From Tetmemena sp. SeJ-2015 (lineage: Eukaryota; Ciliophora; Spirotrichea; Sporadotrichida; Oxytrichidae): 64,000 bases of DNA. Each line of letters starts with the position of its first letter. The stretch's first letter is position 1. Below the pieces are notes generated by a model. The model did not search any database and was not told where the DNA came from. It saw only the letters and a program-made list of their open reading frames with translations. The stretch lies in assembly GCA_027382625.1 (NCBI GenBank), contig JAJKFJ010022279.1, positions 1-64,000 on the forward strand, in the 5' to 3' direction. Shown piece after piece: positions 1-12,166 of this stretch. The translations under genes were made by a program, and so were the position numbers.

Positions 1-339
1 GGAATAAAAGTTTGCAAGTTACTCATTAATCTCAATAACTCCATACTCTTGTAAATTCTTAGTTATCTTCAAATACTGTTCTATCTCATACAAAAAAGAA
101 ATTTAATGCTTCACAATCTATATCTAAAAAATCTCATTTGCTGTTGAAATAAGATTTTAATAAGAAATAGCAAGAAAGTGAATAATAAATTGCAAACAAG
201 AGCAATTAATTATTCGCAAGAATTTGTCAAAAGGCCTAGCGGGAATAATATTATCTCTCAAAGCTTAATAATAGTCTAATAATTATTTAAATATAATTAA
301 CTGATATTCTTGCTATATTTGAATGGAAAGTGAACAACT

Positions 340-2445
340 ATTACTAAATACCAGCTTTGCGGGCCCTAAAAAATCGAACGGGCCTACAAGAAAAATGGAA
401 AAGCTTTAACTTACCTAGAAATTGTCCAGCTAAACAGTTTGCACATAAATAGAGTCCTCTAAGGCTTTGAATAGCCTTAGATTCAAGTGCTAAAGATGCT
501 GGGAAAGGAGCACAAGGGAGGTAGTCCTTTGCAAAACAGATAATACCGCCTTATAACTACTTGCCTCAACACTCCAATCATAAGAAATATTTTGAGAGCA
601 CATAAATTTTTTTTTTTTTCCAAAAAAATTTTTGGATATTTTTGATTTTTTAAAACCCTAAATCTAATTTTAACGATTTTTAACTAATTCAATTATACAC
701 AATATTTTCTTACAAAATAACTATTAATAATGACTCTTAAAATAAAAAGCTAAGGACTTCCTCCCCTAAAATATTTTACATTTGTTAGAAATGAAAAGAT
801 TACCTCTCAGAGAGAGGGGTAAAAATTTCTTCTCAAAGTTAAGAGGAACTATTCGTCTTGAAAATAATAAATCACAGACAATACGAGAAAGATATGAAAC
901 TCAACTCCTCACACCTCTCAAATTTACAGACTGAACTCAAATCATGGTAAGTTACTTCACAAAATGTTCTAAAGAATAACACTACACACACTTAATATAT
1001 AATTTATCACTCTTTTTATCATAAAGTGATAATTCCTATTTATTAACAAATTCAAACAAAACTGGAACTAAGTTATTATTTAGAGTACTCTGGCTAGGCC
1101 CTTTCCAACTTAATACGAATCTAACAGGACTAAATCAGAAAATTATTCTTAAAATTGTTCTCAACTCAGTGAAAATAATCATACTAACCAAACTTCCTTA
1201 GCTAAAATGACAAGATAGAATAATTTGAGCTCATCCTCTCTTTGCCAAACAGGGATGAAATGCGCTAGAGCTATTTTAAAGAGTGAAAATTCCATTAAGA
1301 ACAAATAGCCATACATTTATTGCTTTGGGAATTTTGTCCTGGGGAGAACTCTATACCTACCCCCAGAATTATGGAGATGACATCACTCTTCATAAGCAAA
1401 TTTTATGTAGCTAAAGTCATCATTGGCTTGAGGAGCTTCATCAATTGAAATCTTATATCGAGAAAAATTTTCCCCTTAAACTAATATTTTCACTATAGTT
1501 GAAAAATGAAAAAATCCTGATAGACGCACAAGGCTACTGTAAGCTTTCGACTTTGGATTGTCAAATCAAAAATTCTTAATAAATCCCGAATACTTCATCC
1601 ACAGCCTTCAATGTTAATTAAATTTTATTAAAGTTCCATTGAAGCTTGAAGAGATGGACTTCGGCACCCCGAATACCTACCTCCCGAACTTTACTAGGGT
1701 GGGGAGTTCACTGAGGCAGGCGACTGGTGGGCACTAGGGTGCTTTGTTTACGAAATTCTCTCTGGAAGCCCGCCTTTTTAGAACATAGATATTAAGCGGT
1801 TATCCTCCAAGATTATATGTAAGCACTTCTATTATATATTTACGTCAGCTGCTAATTAAAATTGTAGATACGGATCCAAACTATAAACTTATCTCTGACC
1901 CTCAAGCTAAAGACCTTATTCAAAAACTTCTAACAAAAGACCCTATTTAAAGAATGGAGCATGTAAGGTAATTGGAAAGTCATCCGTGGATGAAAGAGAT
2001 TGACTGGTTTAGGATTGTGAGAAGAGAGATTCAGGCACCGTATGTGCCTAAGTAAGGTAGCCAATTGCAAAAAGATACGACTTCTAATCATTTTTACCTC
2101 CAATAAAATTAAGCTATTAGCTAATCACAAAATTTAAACATATCCTCTTTTCCAAGTTAACTCCCACCTTTGCTCATTTCACATATTGCTAATTTAAATT
2201 AAGTTATAGCATACTAAAAAATGTTGAATTATACAATGCAGACATTCAATTAGAAAACTTTAACCCCAAGATTCTTAAATAAGACATCACCCAAGCTTAA
2301 AGCTTAGTTGATGCCGCCCTCAGAACAGCTTTCGAGTCTTAACTTCAGCTTCAGTTATTTTAAAAAGCGAGAAGCCCTTCTTCAGTAGACTCTGAGAGGT
2401 GTTGTGATGAGGGAATTGCTTGCACTTGTAAAGATGAAGACTTGA
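340..2445 (+). pseudogene. AGC-family protein kinase, damaged frame
   Basis: The C-terminal lobe of an AGC kinase (PKA/PKG/PKB-like) is clear: PEYLPPEL and GDWWALGCFVYEILSGSPPF (about 1660-1780), LLTKDP (about 1930), then HPWMKEIDW, REIQAPYVPK (about 1980-2055) and a possible hydrophobic motif FSFSYF before TGA 2443-2445. Upstream pieces are out of frame: a glycine-rich GELYTY segment (about 1345), FYVAKVIIGL (about 1405) and DAQGYCKL (about 1520). Several breaks would be mended by one base in a homopolymer (CCCC in GTPEY, TTT before DFG). The catalytic loop reads roughly YRE...LKNEK instead of YRDLKPEN, so the catalytic Asp and Asn are not evident. Either this is a decaying copy or low-quality sequence like the neighbouring block. 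The 5' start is unclear: an ATG near 324 follows a TGA, but its frame does not run into the kinase. A second open frame (about 2220-2600) may be an alternative C-terminus. Confidence 0.6.
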
Positions 2446-2803
2446 ATAAGATCCTAATATCAGAGGACTAAGAAAACTTTCACTCTTCTTGCAAAAGGAA
2501 TTAAGATCAAGATAATATATCAGACTCCTCTGCTTTAACAAGCCGGACTCAATCTAGAAGCAAAAGCCCTGATGCGCAAAATAATAAGGGCTATTTCTTT
2601 TTTTGTTAGCTAGGCTTCTTAACTTTTCCAAATTTGAGAGAATATAGCATTCTCGCGTCAATATACGAGTACTAAAGTTATAAATTTCAGAGCCCTTTTT
2701 CTCAGTAGTAAATATCTGTAAAAAGTTAAAACCTATTGTTTCAACCTAGATCATACTTAAAGAATTTTGTGAATAAGATTTAACCAAAATTTGATAAGGA
2801 CTT

Positions 2804-3870
2804 TCAATAATTCTCTTCAATCTTAGACTCAGTTTGGTCTTCAAGGTTCTTTCTAATTGCTGAAAATACGTTTTTAACTTAGTTAAGTCTCTATTTTAGA
2901 GAATTGCGGATGGGGAATTAAGAACTGTCATCTTAGTCACCTTAGATGCTGCTTCCTCCGTCTAAGCTGTCTTCATATGCGCCTCCTATCCTTGCCATGT
3001 TCTGCAAACTTCCAGACCTCACAGACTGTGGCCTCTTATAAAAGATTTAATTATAAACTTGAAGGTATTTTTAGAAGTATCTCCAGAGAGCAGAGTTCTA
3101 TCGTTATTCAAGGATATCTAATTGGCATTTTAGTTGTTGAAGCCCAAGGGAGGTCTACTGAGTGGAAGATGCATGCTTGTGCTTTAGGAGTTAAACTCCT
3201 CATTGACTTCAATGTTAATGGGCTGATTTTTTATTAAGCTGTTATTGATTAGTGATGTGGGTTACTCAAGCTGTTTATAGCTTCTATTTTGAGATAGAGA
3301 TTGCGGTTTACCGAAGTTTGAAACATTCGCAGATTATTGTGGAAGTCTCTACTGAGCTAGATTGATTCTATTGGGTTCAATATTCTCAGCATCCTCATTC
3401 ATCAAGTTAGTTCTTTAGCCAGATGGCATCTGTCCACGAGCTGAATTCATGCCTCCGGCTGTTAACATAATCCTCTAGTTTTTCTCTGCCGAAGTGAATC
3501 TGTCAGACAATAGTTCAATGTTATGATGCTAAGGTTTCTGCTCGGTAAAATGTAGAGTGTGATTCACAGACTATTAGTTATTTTGAGGTCTGAGCAAATT
3601 GACTCCATTTTATTGATAAGATGAAAGTGGGTTGTTATGGTTATTGGCTGATATGAGAGAATCGTACTGATGGGCCTAATCGTAATTTAGTAAAGGATTT
3701 TGTCTTAGTGGATTGTAGAAGCTTTGGTTCACTGATTGAGTTACAGTTGGAGCTCCACTGAGAGGGTTATTGGCAAAAATTAGATCTCCTTGTCTGAGGG
3801 CTGCACTTTAATGCATTGGAGGCAAGGATGCAGCCCCTTAACCTGAAGAAGCTGCGTTGATATTCATCAT
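2804..3870 (-). CDS. Gln/Asn-rich protein of unknown function
   Basis: With TAA/TAG as Gln, the minus strand is open from ATG 3870 (tandem ATGATG preceded by TGA) for about 280 codons rich in Asn, Gln, Ser and Pro. A frame switch near 3035 is explained by a 24-26-nt GT-AG mini-intron (joined reading FKPQSVRSGS). The protein then continues with an acidic patch (DDSSQF) and a basic helical tail to TGA at 2804-2806. No known domain was recognised; it looks intrinsically disordered. The start codon lies only two bases from the C4A4 tract at 3872-3888, so its promoter or 5' exon may be displaced. The plus strand here also looks open if TGA is read as Trp, but that is the antisense of Ser codons. 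Confidence 0.6.
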
Positions 3871-3871
3871 T

Positions 3872-3888
3872 CAAAACCCCAAAACCCC
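3872..3888 (+). repeat. C4A4 telomere-like repeat tract
   Basis: The sequence CAAAACCCCAAAACCCC is two units of the hypotrich telomere repeat. Its orientation is that of a left chromosome end whose body lies to the right. It is followed by purine- and AT-rich sequence like hypotrich subtelomeres. From family knowledge, the termini of TBE germline transposons also begin with C4A4 repeats next to a 3-bp ANT target; ATT precedes this tract. No matching inverted copy was found by eye to its right. Confidence 0.85.
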
Positions 3889-3889
3889 A

Positions 3890-6800
3890 TAATATGATAA
3901 GAAAGTGAAAATAAGTTGTGTATAATTAATTTCTTTATTAATACTTATTAAAGCTAAAATTTTTAAACCCCAAAAGGCAATCTAAAGTCTTTAGGAAGGT
4001 GGGCCCTTTAGTCTTCTTTATATTCTCTTTAATTTTATACCTTTTAATGTTCCCCATCTCAGTAACGGTGTTAGGTTTCAAGGGTTTCTTTTTTATTAAT
4101 TTTTTTTTAAATTTTTCAAATTTGTACCTTGTCTATCTTACCCAAATTTTTTTTGCGAATTATATTGATCATTTCACTTCCAAATAGTATTTCCCCTTGG
4201 TTTATATCCATTCAAAAAATAAATTCAAAATATGACCCAAAATTCCCCCTGCATGAACCGTTTGGCCCAAATCTGTTCTATGGGGGTAGCCCGCATTCTT
4301 TTACCGATGCTTTCCTTTAATTTTTTTCTTTTTACAACTCTGTTGAAGTCTATGACAGTTTTCTGACTTTGGGTTTAAAGTTTATCATGAGTTTTTGGCT
4401 TGGATCTTTGTGCAAAGAAACCCCAATCATGCAATCCTCCTTCTTAAAAGGTCAAATGAGAATAGCAGTAAGTATAAATTGTTGCCCTCGTGCTAAAATT
4501 TCTTTAGTGTAAACTCCCTTTGGAAGGGGAATGGCGATGAATTTTAAAGATCGATAAGAAAAGCAAGATGAAAAAACCCTACTTCAAGTTTTTTTCCCTC
4601 GCTTCTCTCAAAAACTGTCAGTTCGTTCGCGAAATCAAAAACCCCTTCTTTTCCCTTTTTTGCAAGGGATTCTTTAAAGGGGGAAATTTTAAACAAATTT
4701 TTTGTTTTGATGGTTTTCTTTCGTTTGATCAGCAAGGGGGAGGTAATTTTTTAAAACCCCAATCCCCCAAAGTTAAAAACTCTCAAGCATGGAGTCTTCT
4801 TTTAAATAGCTGAAACTTTTCACCCTCCCCTAAGGGTTCATTCATTTTAATCAAACTCCCCTTCTTCTCCCCTTGTTCCTTTAGTTGAACCCTTTTCAAG
4901 GTTTCGTTTCGCCTCTTAGCTGGGCCCCTCTTTAAAGTTTTTTTATTTCAATTTCGAAATCGCCATTGTTCTTCTCCAAATTTTTTCTTGAGGGAAAACG
5001 AGTGAGAGAAAGTCTCTACAAGTTAGCAAAGGGGTAGCGACCGTTTCCCTTTCTAATGTTTTATAGATCTTTGGTTTTTAGTGGGCCCCTTAAAGTTTCC
5101 CCTTGAGGCCTTGAGGTATTCGAACTGTCGTTACATTTTCGCATTCAAAAAGTTTCTTCTTCCTCATTTATTTCTTTGGAAGCCCCAAAAAGAGGAGCAT
5201 CAGGTGGGTAGTTTTAAAAGCCCCCCCCGACTTTTCAACCCCTTGGCTTGACAAATTTTAAAAAGAAATTTTGCTGAGCTCAAGGTTTAGAAGTTCCCCT
5301 TTCCCAGGGGAAAAGCATTTGTTTTGGGGGGGTTGCCAAAAATTAGTTTAGCTTGGTTTTCTAATTGTACTTTTCCCTTTGCTAGGTTGGGTTTCCATTT
5401 TTAAAATTTTAAATTTTAAATTAAATTTAACCCCCTTTTTTATTATTTTATGTGTTGCTAGGGGGAGAGATCACGAGAAATCAGAGTTTCAAAAGATGTC
5501 ATTTTTTTGATGTTTTTATCTTTTTTTATTTATTTTTAGATAGCCCCAAAATTTATCTCTTTTTCTGCTTGAATTTTTACGAAAATTTAATTAAAAAAGC
5601 AGTTTGTAGTTTTACTTTCCTTGGAACCATGTTTGAATTCGACGTCAAAAGGGGGAAAAAAAGTGCTACTAATTTATTTCCGCGATTAACTGTACTAATT
5701 AAATTTCGCAAATTTAGTATTTCTACTAATTAAGGTTTTAAAATATATTATATTAATTTTTAAAGGACACCCAAAATAAAAAAAGGGCTCCATCTTACAA
5801 TTGCACCTGATTCCTTTTAATTTTCTAGCTTTTATCTATTTTTTCTTTCCCTATAGGTTCCTATTTAAATTTGTAAAATTTATTCGTTTTGGATCTTTGA
5901 TCAAAAATTTTAAATTTATTTTAATTTGAACAACAGATTCGAACAAAATTGGGGGAAAAAAAAAATTTTAAGGATTAAGATGGGAAACGCAAGAGTTTTC
6001 CCAAAAGGTTTCCCAAGAAAAAAGGCCTTTAAGGTACCTACTTGCAAGGGAAAAGCTCTCCCAGGTTAACAAAAATCTTTGTTGGTTTTTCCCCGGGAAA
6101 AAGGTTGGGAAAAAGATTGTTCCTCAAAGCAATTTTTATGAGAAAAAAACTCCAAAACAACATTCAACAATTTATGGGATCCCCAAATATTCCCGAATTC
6201 ATCACTAAATGTAAAGACGATGCGATGGGGGATCCGGAGGTTCTTTTTCCCTTTCCCAACGGAAAAACTCTTTAAAAAAGTTTCCCGAACGAAGGGTTTT
6301 CTTTTGGGTCCCTTTTATTAGTGCAGGTACCTCAAAAGATCATTGAAAATCCCCAGGGAAAAGGAAATTTAATTTTGAGGAGAAGACCCCAAAAAAGCAA
6401 GGAAAAAGTTACAGCGAAAGAATGGGGGGGCAGCCGAAGTATCCCTACTTCTCTAGAAAATTTTGGGTTTTAAATGTGTAGAGAAACCTTTCAAATGGCA
6501 TTTTTCTTAAAAAGGAGAGAGCAAATTTCAGGCACGGAAGCAAAAAACAAGATTTGAGGGGAGCAAAAGGGCTTTTAATATAAAAATTTTGGGCGAGAGA
6601 TGACCTAGATGCGGGAGCAGGTTTGAAAATGGGAAAACTAGGTCCATTGGCCCCAAAGAAGAAGAAAAGGGAAACCCCTTTTAAAAATCCCCTTTTTCCC
6701 AGATAAGCAAAAGTGATTAAGTAAATTTAAATTAAGCTTAAATACTTTTCCTAAAATTTCACTTACCTTATCTCGAAAATAACTTTGTCTTTTTCTTCCC

Positions 6801-8590
6801 CTTCTTACAATTTCTCCTATTTAAACCTCTGTATCAAATTAAACATGGGATCAATATAGACAGCGTTCCCTTTTAGTGTCCCTTAATAAGTTCCCGTAAA
6901 AATCAATCCGTTTAACCTGGCGATATGGAAATTAAAAAAAGGAAATTTTTTCAGCGTATCCTTCTTCGTTTCCCTTTTTTTGTTACCTAGGTTTCAACCA
7001 GTAAAGGATCTCACCTTTTGTGTTTTTCTCTGAGTTTTAAAAAACGCAACATACTGCTCTTTGCTTGATTTAAAAACGGGGAAGAAAGGGCATAAGCTTC
7101 TGGGGATTTCGCTGATTTCCCGCCCAATAAAGGCCCTTTATTATATTTTCTTTTACCGTAAACTTCTTGTTTTCGTGTTTTGGGCCAAATCTTCTTTTAT
7201 GAAGGGGTTTTTTAAAAGGGTTTGTCAGCCCTACAAATTTCCCCGGGTATCCCTCCACACCTGGAGGGAGCGTAAATATATTTCAGATTATAATAAAAGG
7301 TTAGGGGGGTTATAACGCGCTTCACTAAAATTACGTTTTGAAAGTTTTTGCCTTTAAAATAGAGTTTCTACAGTCTAAAGGGGAAAATTTAGAAAGGGAA
7401 AAATATCTATGGAAATTTTGCGCGCTAATCCAAAAATGAAAAGGGGGCTTAGTGGCGAAAAGTTTTGGGGGTAATCAAAATTTAAATTTTGTTTACATTT
7501 AAATTAGAAATGCGATAGGAAAACCCGCAACTCCTAAATTTCTCTTGCAAAACCTTCAAACAGAGGGATAGTGCGCGCTGGCACTCTCAACATTTTTGCG
7601 ATGGAGTTGATGTTGGGAATGATATTAACTCTTTATAAGGGGGGGCTCAATTTCCCAAACCCTTGATCAAAATAAAATGGGATAGGGTGGTATGTAGTTT
7701 TTTTGAGTAAATTTTTGCGTTTTAATGCCCTGATTTTAATTTTATTTAAAAAAAAATTATTTCAAACTTATTTTCATTTTTTATCAAAAATGGGGTTTTT
7801 ATTTTTAAATTTTTTCTATTGTTAATTTTATTTGTAAAATTGGGGTCTTGTGATATATTTTCCCCTAATCACTTTCTTCTTGGAAAACCCCAAAACTTTT
7901 TAATTTTTTTTTTTTGGCATTTGAAGTATTTTTTGAGAATTTCCCAAAAATTTTTCCATGATTTTTTGTCTCTAAACGAACCCATCCAATTAATTTTTAA
8001 AAAATTCATTAATTTAAACTTTTCTCTTGAAATTCAATGCACTTTAGTTGCTGTTTAAGATCTTTGTCTTTCTTGAGCAATTTTCTCTTTCTGTAATTTA
8101 AACTCTCAAAATTGTCTCTTCATTCCACTCTTTTCCCCAGGTTTATTACCTTTTCTTTAAAATTAACACCCTTTTCCCCCTTTTTGCATAAGCTCTGGTT
8201 CCCTTCAAGTTGAAGGGAGCTGTATTTTGAGATAAAAATTTCATCCTACTTAAGGGTTTTTTGGTTTCAATTTGTAGTGTTCTTAAAAACGTTTGGATGG
8301 CTCTTATTCTTAAGGGTAAACACTTAAAAGTTTTCAATTTTGCCTTTTCTTTTAAAAAATTGATTTCCCCTGTTTAAAGCACTTTTATTTTAATTCCGTT
8401 TTTATAAATTTTTTCCTTTTTGTCTCCTAAAAAATTTTTTTTAAAAAAATTTTTTTAGAAAAAATTTTCCCACCCCCCTTAAATTTATTTTAAATTTGAT
8501 CTCTAATTTTTCTTGAACTTGTTTTTCTTTTTTAATTTTTTTCTTTTCCCCATTAATTTACCTTCCTGCCCCAATTGTTTTTTCCTTTTC
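3890..8590. other. Homopolymer-inflated anomalous block
   Basis: This 4.7-kb block differs abruptly from its surroundings. Runs of C, G, A and T of 4-9 bases are very frequent (for example eight C's at 5221 and G runs near 5330), and no frame stays coherent for more than about 80 codons under the ciliate code. Fragments on the minus strand look like damaged coiled-coil coding sequence, for example near 8130-8340, where Glu/Lys/Gln-rich stretches continue in style from the gene at 8590-12013. Some plus-strand fragments (6042-6275) also look protein-like. The pattern resembles uncorrected long-read sequence with homopolymer insertions, or a collapsed repeat. I do not annotate genes inside it. 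It is bounded on the left by the C4A4 tract. Confidence 0.7.
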
Positions 8591-11500
8591 CAAACTAGCT
8601 TATTGTTGGTTCTTGGTTTCTAGTTGCTAAAGCTTCTGAAGTGTAAGCAGATTCTCTGACTTAAGGTCAATGACTTGCTTGTTCTAAGATTTGATTTGGT
8701 TATTGATGAGGCTGAAAACTTCATTGAGATGATGAATGTGTTGTTCTACCTCTAGTAAAGTAGGCTCTAATTCTTAGTTGTGTTCTTGGGAATGATACTA
8801 ATGGCCTGCAGAAGGTAGTGATACTATCTGGTTGGGTTTGAATTTCATCTCAAGACAAAATTCGTACTACTGCTTTGCGATTTGCTTGAGCTGCTTTATC
8901 GATCTGTCTGCCACCTTAGCCATCTTTTGCAGTTGCCTTTAAGTGTACTCTATCAGCTTCTCTTTCTCCACTTTAACAACGAGTGTTGCTTCCTTCTCGT
9001 CTTTTACAGATGAAAATCAATTTGACTTAACTATGAGTAAGCCTGATTAATTTGCTCTAGCTGTTAAAGAAGCTATTCGTTCTTGTGAATTTGAGCTTTC
9101 AACTTCTCGTCCTTATCTGCCTTGATGCTGTGAATATGGTTGAGTTCATTCTGGAGGTCATCAATTCTTTATCTCAATTGACTTCTTTCATGAGTGACTT
9201 CCTCAAGCGAGTGGAGTTTATTTCTAAGCTCCTACTCTACTCTTTGGAATATACCTTCCTTTTCTGTAAGTTCTCCTTGTACGTACTTCAGCTCCTTGGT
9301 AAGATCTCCTATAGTTTGCTCCCAGTCTTTGGCTTGTCTTTCGTTTCTATCATATTAATGGTTCTGAGTAGAAGAAAGCTCGTGCTGAAGGTTTGAGACT
9401 TAGTGCTTGAGGTCTCTGTTATCCATGTCTTGCTTGTAAGCTAGTCATTCAGCGATGAAATTTGCTTATTATTGGCAGTAAGGTCTTCTCTCTGTCTTGC
9501 TGTCTCCTTTCTTATTGCATTATAAGAATCGGAAATAGAATATATATCAGGTATCTCTGTTTTAAATAATTCTACAATCTCAGATCTTAGTTTGAGTAGT
9601 TCCTTGTCAGAGTCTGAGTTTAGTTACTTGTACCTGTCCCTTTCCTGCTCCAAGTGCTCAGCTTGGGTCTTTGTTCTTTGCAGCTGTTGCGAAAGTTTCT
9701 CGTGATCATTAACTAAGTTTTCAAACTCTTGCTAAGTCTCATTCAGCGTGTCCTGGAGTGTAGTGCAGTTCTCTTATTCATAGTGATTATAAGAAATTCA
9801 TCTCTATAGTAATTTTTAAAAGTTTAGAGGGCCTTTATCCTTTGATGAAGTCTATCTACTTCTTTCCTGAGGTTATCATTCTCGTAGATGAGTGTATCTG
9901 TTCTCTCACTCTCTCCTTGACTCTGCTCTCTGGCTCTTGCCCTCACAAACTCTGCATCCTTCTCTGCTCTAAGTAGTCTCTCTTGGTAATCGTGTTCTCT
10001 GCTTTCTAGTTCCTCTATCGTCTGCTTCAGCTAATCTTTCTCTCTTTTGATGTTGGTAATAGTGTTTTCAAATTATTCCTTTGAAAATTCTAGCTCCTTT
10101 TAGAGTGTATTAACTCCTAATAGCTTCGAGTGGAGGTCCTCAATAGGATTAGTTGTGTTTGCAGATGGACCTCCAAATGTGTTCTCGTTGAAGTGTGGAT
10201 CAATTTGCTTTATTAAACTGGAGTAGTCGTCGCATTTAGTGTTATACCTTGATTAAATCTAGTCAAGTTTATCCCTCAGATCATTCAATAAAACTTACTT
10301 ACTGTTATAAGATATTTTTAGAATCGTAATCATTCTTTCATTAAAATATTTGTTTGACTAGATTTTGTTTGAAAATTATAAATTGGATTGAGGTCCTAAA
10401 CAGATGGTCTATTTGCAAGTTCTTATTCGAGCTCATTGACTCTTTACTTATGAGACGCTTCCTGGTACTTGAGGTTCTCACATAGCTGGAACATCTTGCT
10501 GTTCTCGTACTCTAGCTACTTCAATCGGTCTTGCTAGCCACCTAGCCCACTCAACATTCCAGCCACGTTTCCACTTTCACCCAATAAGGCAGCAGATCTG
10601 TTGGTATTGGCGTGGCTTTTCTCAATATTCTCTTCTATGTAGTCAAGAAGAGCATTCTTTTCATCCTCAAGCTATTTTATCTTTTCCATCACTCCTCCTT
10701 AGTTCAAAATTTCTAGCTACTTTTGAAGTTACTCATTTAGCTGCATCTCTTTTCTAAGAGCCTCTTACAAATCAGCTGAGGAGCCTTGCTTAGAGGCACT
10801 CACTTGCTAAGACTGATTGTGCTGAGTGAGAAGTTAAGACTCGAGCACTTGGGACTTTTCATCTACTTACTTTCTCAAAGTCTCAACTTCCTATAAACAA
10901 TTAATCGTAGTAAGTTATAATCTAGGGTATGAGTTGAGTTTATAAGTTTCTCGTTTCTTTACTTTGCATATTGCAAGTCTTGCTCTTTGATTGCAAGTTG
11001 TCTCTTTAGCTCAGCTGAGCTGGGTGGAAGTTCTGGCTGAGGTATGCTGAAACTCTTCTAACCCATATGCTAGGGTAGCACAGGCAGAGGGTGTTTAGGA
11101 TCTATCTCAGATATCCTTCTCTCCACCATCTATTTATACTGTTCTAGTTTAAAAATGGAAATAATTTCTGCAGTCTCTCTGCCTAGCTCCTTACTTTCTC
11201 AGACAACTATCTTACGAGAGCTGACTGCCCCCCTTATGCTCCAAGGCCCGAGGTGTTGTGAGCGCTCTGATTTGAAATCATGGAAGTGTTAGGATTCTAA
11301 GCAGGTAGTTGGCTATTGTTTACTCTGTCGCTTCCTAATTTATACATGAATAATAATTGGTTGTAAGTTGAGAACTGCACGTTTGCAGGCGCCAGGTTAC
11401 TGCTGCTCATATTCATCTGCAATTAAGCGCCTTGCAAGTTCTAGTTGTGCTCAACAGAGTCTGATAGATTAAAGAAATAATCAGATAGATTGAGAAAAGA

Positions 11501-12013
11501 TTGCGACTAGTCACCTAAAGAGCCAGGATAAATGTTCTGTCTGTCTTTCGCGTTCGAGTTTTGTAAGTTTATGAACTGTTAAGATGGCTGCTGGCTCAAT
11601 TACTGACCTACGAAGTTAAATAATATGATATTTATTGATAGTTATGCTTTTGATTGGAAAGCGGGTACTGAGATTATACAGGACTGTGGGATAGTTACTA
11701 TGGCGACTAAGAAGGATAATTGGGAGTGGGAGTTTGCTATTGAGGGAGTTATCTTGGAGGGAAAACTGTTTAGGATTGATTCTACAGTGACTTCTGGGAG
11801 TTGCTGCTTGACAATATAAATAGAGATATCTGTGGTTGGTTGAGTATCTGCTACTGATTTTGGTAGTTGGTGAGATTAGTCTTGCTTCCTTGGCTATGGT
11901 GCATGTATGACTGCAAGTTTTAGTCGTATGGAAGTGTCTGAGGGAGCCATTTCAATTGCATCCACGGCGTCTTCATCTTCATACCTGTTGGCAAAGGGAT
12001 TATTGCTATTCAT
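8590..12013 (-). CDS. Long coiled-coil protein, possibly centriolar or ciliary (3' end lost in block)
   Basis: ATG at 12011-12013 opens a Ser/Gln/Asn-rich N-terminus (about 270 residues), followed by long heptad-type coiled coils rich in Glu, Lys, Gln and Leu. Examples are EQYKQMVERRISEID near 11110, EVETLRKQVDE near 10880, REKDQLKQTIEELE near 10025 and LKSENLLTLQKLQQLE near 8650. A frame switch near 11185 and GT-AG-like or IES-like gaps near 10900 and 10300 interrupt it. The style (CDDYSSLIKQIDP followed by long coiled coil) recalls centrosomal or basal-body scaffolds such as CEP135/Bld10, but this is only a resemblance. The gene runs left into the anomalous block, so its C-terminus cannot be read. 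It diverges from the PDE gene across a 150-bp spacer. Confidence 0.65.
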
Positions 12014-12166
12014 ATTTCCTCAAGTTCAAATTTAAATTCTATTTCAACTCTCAATGCCTATATCAACTTGCAGTGTGAGTAAGTCTTGTTATAAAATAAG
12101 CATGATAAATAAATTAAACACTACTTAATTAACTTGCTAGACTAATTCTAACCTAAATTTAATAAA

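Noticed and set aside
3240..3880. Plus-strand frame that looks coding if TGA is Trp
   Set aside because: The minus strand is continuously open there with no TGA and a plausible Gln/Asn-rich protein; the TGAs on the plus strand are the complement of Ser TCA codons. No recode of TGA is needed.
8590..12013. Assigning the long coiled-coil gene firmly to CEP135/Bld10
   Set aside because: Coiled-coil composition alone gives false resemblance and the C-terminus is unreadable, so only a possible similarity is noted.
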